DNA of 23,334 nt from a virus. A program made the position numbers and the translations under genes. Of this stretch, positions 22,047-23,334 are shown in pieces (within the stretch, counting starts at the first letter, position 1; the number at the start of each line of letters is the position of its first letter). Below the pieces are notes generated by a model, which saw only the letters and a list, made by a program, of their open reading frames with translations, made no database searches and was not told the DNA's origin. Where the stretch lies: the IMG/VR virus record IMGVR_UViG_3300028361_000128, positions 1 through 23,334 of that record, one strand, 5' to 3'.

Positions 22047-22661
22047 ATGAAAAACAAAAAGTACAGCGAAAGAGACGGCTACGGAATCTACACCACAGAC
22101 TTCCAAGCCACAGACGGACGACTGCAAAAAACAGGTAACTGGATTGCAGAGAACAGCATGGAGATACTGATACTCGCACTATTCGCAGGAATGGTAGCAG
22201 GCACAGGAATGCTCCTACACACAACAACGGTAGCCGCTGACACACTGATCGAGTACGTAGAACTAGAAGAAGATAACTACCAAGAAGAAAAAGTACTCGA
22301 AGCCATCACAGCACAAAGGATGGAGAAGCTCGCAGAAGAAAGTGTGGAACAGCCACCATACTGGACAGTAGAAAGCTATTGAAAGGTACAGGCGGAAGTG
22401 TCAGCGTACACATCCGATTCAGCCGAGACGGACGACACACCGTTCATCACAGCGTCAGGAGCTCGCACACGACACGGCATCATCGCCTGCCCACGCAAGT
22501 ATGACTTCGGAACAGAGGTAGAGATACACGGCGAACGATACATATGCGAGGACAGAATGAATAAACGATACGACGGCGAACACTTCGACATATGGATGCA
22601 CACAAAAGCAGAGGCATACAAATGGGGCAGAAGATTAGTAGAGGTAAAAATAATCAAATGA
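22047..22661 (+). pseudogene. Membrane-anchored 3D-domain protein interrupted by in-frame TGA
   Basis: One frame from ATG 22047 to TGA 22659-22661 is broken only by TGA at 22380-22382. The first part (111 residues) has a polar N-terminus, one membrane segment (about 38-57, MEILILALFAGMVAGTGMLL) and an acidic stalk. The second part reads KVQAEVSAYTSDSAETDDTPFITASG, GIIACPRKYDFGTEVEIHG, ICEDRMN, FDIWM and WGRRLVEVKII, the complete pattern of a 3D (double-psi beta-barrel) domain found in wall-active proteins. KVQAEVSAY supplies the first strand, so the domain begins before the GTG at 22398. The gene may be read through, inactive, or carry a base error; two separate proteins are the other option. 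Confidence 0.6.
22398..22661 (+). CDS. Alternative call: separate 3D-domain protein from GTG
   Basis: If the TGA at 22380 really stops translation, the downstream part could restart at GTG 22398 (MSAYTSDSAE), giving 87 residues. This version has most of the 3D barrel (TASG, GIIACPRKYDFGTEV, EDRMN, FDIWM, GRRLVEV) but lacks a signal, an anchor and half of the first strand. There is no Shine-Dalgarno sequence before the GTG. GTG starts are otherwise not needed anywhere in the window. Its stop overlaps the next ATG (ATGA). I consider this less likely than one interrupted gene. Confidence 0.35.
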   Translation: MSAYTSDSAETDDTPFITASGARTRHGIIACPRKYDFGTEVEIHGERYICEDRMNKRYDGEHFDIWMHTKAEAYKWGRRLVEVKIIK

Positions 22662-22828
22662 AAAAAGAACTCACAACAGAAGAACAGCTCATTGAACGAC
22701 GGGAGGGAACTAAAAAACGTATCGAGAAAAAACTATCGGTTCTAAAAGAAAGCTACGAAACTAAAAAAGCAATCCAAGAGAAGCGACTAGAAGAGGTGAA
22801 CATTGAATTAAAAGCACTCAAAAAATAA
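22658..22828 (+). CDS. Small coiled-coil protein before SSB
   Basis: 56 residues from ATG 22658, chosen because it overlaps the preceding TGA as ATGA; a longer frame from 22592 would lie inside the 3D-domain gene. Almost every residue is Glu, Lys, Leu, Arg or Ile (MKKELTTEEQLIERREGTKK; VNIELKALKK), giving one continuous helix that probably dimerises. No family recognised. The SSB gene begins 2 nt after its stop, so the two are co-translated. Confidence 0.6.
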   Translation: MKKELTTEEQLIERREGTKKRIEKKLSVLKESYETKKAIQEKRLEEVNIELKALKK

Positions 22829-22830
22829 CT

Positions 22831-23238
22831 ATGTACTTAAACAAAGCAATGGTCTACGGAAACCTGACACGGGACCCAGAACTCAAAGCACTACCATCAG
22901 GAAGTAATGTGACATCATTCTCAATCGCAACGAACCGAGTCTACAAAGACAAAGACGGAAACAAGCAAGAGTCAGTCGACTACCACAACATCGTAGTATT
23001 CGGGAAGCAAGCAGAGAACGTCGCAAAGTACCTCACGAAAGGATCAGGAGTATTCATCGAGGGACGAATGCAAACACGAAGCTGGGACAAAGATGGCGTG
23101 AAGCAATATCGCACAGAAGTGGTAGCAGACTTCGTACAGTTCGGGCCGAAGAAAGGAGAATCAGCACCAAAGAAAGAAGACGACGATGCACCAGAGTATC
23201 CAGAAGAAGAGATTAATCCAGAAGACATTCCGTTCTAG
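22831..23238 (+). CDS. ssb: Single-stranded DNA-binding protein
   Basis: 135 residues. The OB fold spans about 1-108: MYLNKAMVYGNLTRDPELKALPSG, FSIATNRVYKDKDGNKQESVDYHNIVVFGKQAE, YLTKGSGVFIEGRMQTRSW and YRTEVVADFVQFGP. A charged linker and the acidic tip INPEDIPF follow; the tip normally docks replication and repair partners. Length and layout are those of bacterial SSB tetramers rather than T7- or T4-type phage SSBs. The closest style I recall is the Patescibacteria version (LTRDPELRxLPSG, EEDINPEDIPF), which suggests acquisition from such a host. It protects single-stranded DNA during phage replication. Stop is TAG. Confidence 0.93.
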   Translation: MYLNKAMVYGNLTRDPELKALPSGSNVTSFSIATNRVYKDKDGNKQESVDYHNIVVFGKQAENVAKYLTKGSGVFIEGRMQTRSWDKDGVKQYRTEVVADFVQFGPKKGESAPKKEDDDAPEYPEEEINPEDIPF

Positions 23239-23241
23239 AGT

Positions 23242-23334
23242 ATGAAAAAATCATTCGAACAAAGAGTGAAAGAGGGATTTGGAAGCTACGGAATAAAAGA
23301 AATCAAAGTAGGTAAAAAAATTATAAAAACGGAG
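23242..23334 (+). CDS. Start of an unrecognised gene (3' truncated)
   Basis: 31 codons from ATG 23242 to the window edge with no stop. The visible part is basic and mixed (MKKSFEQRVKEGFGSYGIKE, then IKVGKKIIKTE). It begins 3 nt after the SSB stop and continues the early operon. Too short to assign. Confidence 0.5.
   Translation, partial: MKKSFEQRVKEGFGSYGIKEIKVGKKIIKTE

Noticed and set aside
1-23334. Alternative genetic code with TGA as glycine (Absconditabacteria/Gracilibacteria type).
   Set aside because: TGA terminates several genes exactly at ATGA junctions, and reading through them adds only short junk before another stop; only TGA 22380 looks like a sense position.
1-23334. CRISPR array, insertion sequence, integrase or diversity-generating retroelement.
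   Set aside because: No regularly spaced repeats, transposase, recombinase or reverse transcriptase frame was seen; the only tandem array in DNA is the two-copy 15-bp repeat and the diverged coding repeats in the fibre gene.

Overview
The window is a nearly gap-free block of about 31 genes, all on the + strand. It reads as the structural, lysis and early-replication part of a tailed double-stranded DNA phage or prophage. The hallmark genes are small and large terminase subunits, a portal, an acidic scaffold, an SU10-like major capsid protein, a head-tail adaptor, a P22 gp10-like tail hub, an S74-chaperoned fibre, a very large internal virion protein, holin, amidase and single-stranded DNA-binding protein. 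I see no sheath, tube, major tail or conventional tape-measure gene, so a short-tailed (podovirus-like) particle is the best inference.

Layout: 1-1105, four small genes, two encoding membrane proteins. 1112-3251, terminase. 3269-8323, portal, three small proteins, scaffold and capsid. 8426-14845, head completion, fibre, adaptor, tail hub and chaperoned fibre. 14865-20137, a coiled-coil protein, a LysM protein and the 1323-residue virion protein. 20134-21617, holin, amidase and a second membrane protein. 21618-22046 is the only large intergenic region; it holds a probable small RNA with its own promoter and terminator, then palindromes, a tandem repeat and a promoter. 22047-23334 holds a membrane-anchored 3D-domain protein split by an in-frame TGA, a coiled-coil protein, SSB and a truncated gene.

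Host: almost no start codon has a Shine-Dalgarno sequence in front of it; most are preceded by short G-poor A/T/C-rich stretches. The standard code fits, because TGA works as a stop, nearly always inside ATGA overlaps. CGA is a common arginine codon. The SSB and the 3D-domain protein resemble versions I associate with Patescibacteria (CPR, Parcubacteria-type). A Patescibacteria host is therefore my leading guess, with other SD-poor lineages such as Bacteroidota not excluded.

How it works together: terminase loads DNA through the portal into a scaffolded capsid. Adaptor and hub close the head, and the fibres and LysM protein probably meet the cell surface. The 1323-residue protein is probably ejected with DNA. 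Holin and amidase lyse the cell. The 21.6-22.0 kb region separates this late block from an early block that starts with the 3D protein and SSB.
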